DNA from: Treponema sp. | GTDB taxonomy: Bacteria; Spirochaetota; Spirochaetia; Treponematales; Treponemataceae | Reading direction: 5' to 3' | DNA: 64,000 nucleotides | NCBI GenBank assembly: GCA_017645785.1 | Contig: JAGCNW010000016.1 | Location: forward strand, 124,001-188,000 | Shown here: piece after piece, positions 63,156 through 64,000 of the stretch | Layout of the letters: each line of letters begins with the position of its first letter | How positions within the stretch are numbered: position 1 is the stretch's first letter | Position numbers and translations under genes: made by a program | The notes under the pieces: generated by a model | What the model saw: the letters and a program-made list of their open reading frames with translations, nothing else | The model's database searches: none | Told to the model about the DNA's origin: nothing

Positions 63156-64000
63156 TTAATTAAAAGAGGCGCGGGTGTAGGGGCTGCCGATCCACATCCA
63201 GACGTCTTCGCCGCTTCCGATGTATTCCTTGCGCTGGCCTTCTATTAAGAATTGCACGCTTTCGACGGTGGCGAATTCTGTGGCGGTGAATACGATTTGC
63301 ATAAGCTGGCCGCGGTAGCCGTCCGCTCCGATGGCGTTAAATTCAAATTCTTCGCTGAAGTTAAGCGCGGCGATTCCGTTCCGCACTGTGGCGCTCAAAA
63401 GGCGGGTTCCTTGGGGAATCAGGCTGACGCTCTTTTCGGAATCCGTGGGGCCGGCCAAAAGGGCCTTGATTGTGTCGGTCAGGGGCGAGTCGCTTTTTGG
63501 AATTTGGCGGACGACGCTCTTTCTGTTTACGTTTCCGTCGGCGTCAACTTGCACAAAGAAAAGCTTGGCTTTTGTCGTCGCCGTCGGCTTTGGCTTTTCG
63601 GGCGCTTTTTCCTCTTCTTTTGTGGAAGCGGTCTCTTGGGCCCGTTCTTCCTCTTTGGGGCTTTCGGTTGCCGGGGCGGCGGCCTGCTCTTGTTCGCTCT
63701 GGGAGTTCAGGTCGTCCAAGTCGTATGTGCCTGGGTCTTGCGTCTCTTTTTGGCCGGGAACGGGAGCCACGTCCACGTCCAAGAGGCCGTTGGATTTGTT
63801 GTCTTTTTTCTTTGTCTCGTAGTTTTGGAGAAATTCCGGAGTGGAGCCGACGACGCGCTCAAAGAAATGCGTTGACTTTAGGTTGGCGGCAAAGTCGTCT
63901 TTTTTTACGAGAAATACTACTATAAGAATTATAATTAGAAGGAGCCAAATCGCGGCAAAGACTCCGTTCCTCTTGGCTTTTTTTGAATTTTTCCCACTCA
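63156..64000 (-). CDS. GerMN-domain membrane protein (start codon cut by window edge)
   Basis: The frame is open to the window end. Bases 63999-64000 read TG on the minus strand followed by AGTGGGAAA, so an ATG start would need only base 64001, giving about 281 residues. Short basic start, membrane helix (AAIWLLLIIILIVVFLV) at about 15-31, a low-complexity Glu/Pro/Ala/Lys linker (about 80-140), and a C-terminal GerMN domain (FVQVDADGNVNRKSVVRQI, TIKALLAGPTDSEK, GIAALNFSEEF). GerMN domains are found in spore and cell-surface proteins and bind peptidoglycan-related ligands. Confidence 0.85.
   Translation of the reverse strand, partial: SGKNSKKAKRNGVFAAIWLLLIIILIVVFLVKKDDFAANLKSTHFFERVVGSTPEFLQNYETKKKDNKSNGLLDVDVAPVPGQKETQDPGTYDLDDLNSQSEQEQAAAPATESPKEEERAQETASTKEEEKAPEKPKPTATTKAKLFFVQVDADGNVNRKSVVRQIPKSDSPLTDTIKALLAGPTDSEKSVSLIPQGTRLLSATVRNGIAALNFSEEFEFNAIGADGYRGQLMQIVFTATEFATVESVQFLIEGQRKEYIGSGEDVWMWIGSPYTRASFN

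Overview
The window looks like chromosomal DNA of a host-associated spirochaete, most likely a gut or rumen Treponema relative. Supporting signs are a trypanosome-type long phosphofructokinase, large fibronectin-III lipoproteins, LA_2272-like surface repeats, glycogen and cellobiose metabolism, and tRNA genes without an encoded CCA. The species is an inference. Most genes are moderately GC-rich and tightly packed. One stretch, about 50.36-55.27 kb, is clearly AT-rich and looks acquired.

Layout. 0-4.5 kb: start of a chemotaxis receptor, then cellobiose phosphorylase and glycerol kinase. 4.6-8.2 kb: YhbY, HU, a PAP2 phosphatase and a pair of M14-type (AstE/AspA-like) proteins, the second without its zinc histidines. 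8.3-19.4 kb: a hybrid histidine kinase facing a four-gene operon of fibronectin-III lipoproteins and an outer-membrane-type protein. 19.6-26.8 kb: PilZ protein, FtsJ/RlmM-type methyltransferase, a 1119-residue protein with a GH94-like motif behind a LacI-type palindrome, a SPOR protein and 6-phosphofructokinase. 27-31.7 kb: glycogen debranching enzyme and glycogen phosphorylase, then initiator tRNA.

31.9-40.2 kb is the most coherent system in the window. It holds an ECF sigma factor, an overlapping membrane anti-sigma candidate, a secreted caspase-like protease with surface repeats, then a TonB-dependent receptor, ExbB, two ExbD and TonB. The sigma gene and the receptor gene both have the same unusual promoter (GTGACA, 17 bp, TGTCTWAT), which suggests one autoregulated regulon. 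40.3-50.4 kb: beta-CASP hydrolase, sugar transferase, small lipoprotein, SGNH hydrolase, O-methyltransferase, ATP-grasp enzyme with an OLD-like ATPase/TOPRIM protein, DUF362-ferredoxin and a MATE transporter.

50.4-55.3 kb (AT-rich island): Mbeg1-like lipase, a patatin broken by one frameshift in an A7 run, three small membrane or secreted proteins, an XRE regulator with palindromic operators, and a type III toxin-antitoxin locus (ToxN/AbiQ family). The ToxN repeat RNA shows an interleaved pseudoknot supported by a compensatory base pair between its two units. 55.3-64 kb: argF-proB-hydroxyacid dehydrogenase operon, class C serine hydrolase, proA with a small conserved-looking gene, metallophosphoesterase and outer-membrane protein, tRNA-Ala, a fold-back element and a GerMN-domain protein cut by the window edge.

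Two genome-wide habits show up. Several genes have a good -35/-10 promoter whose -10 ends only 6 or 8 bases before the ATG, implying leaderless mRNAs. Also, 27-bp palindromic repeats occur as inverted pairs (REPIN-like), and two of the three pairs place their internal TTGAC exactly 36 bp before a start codon, where it serves as the -35 box.
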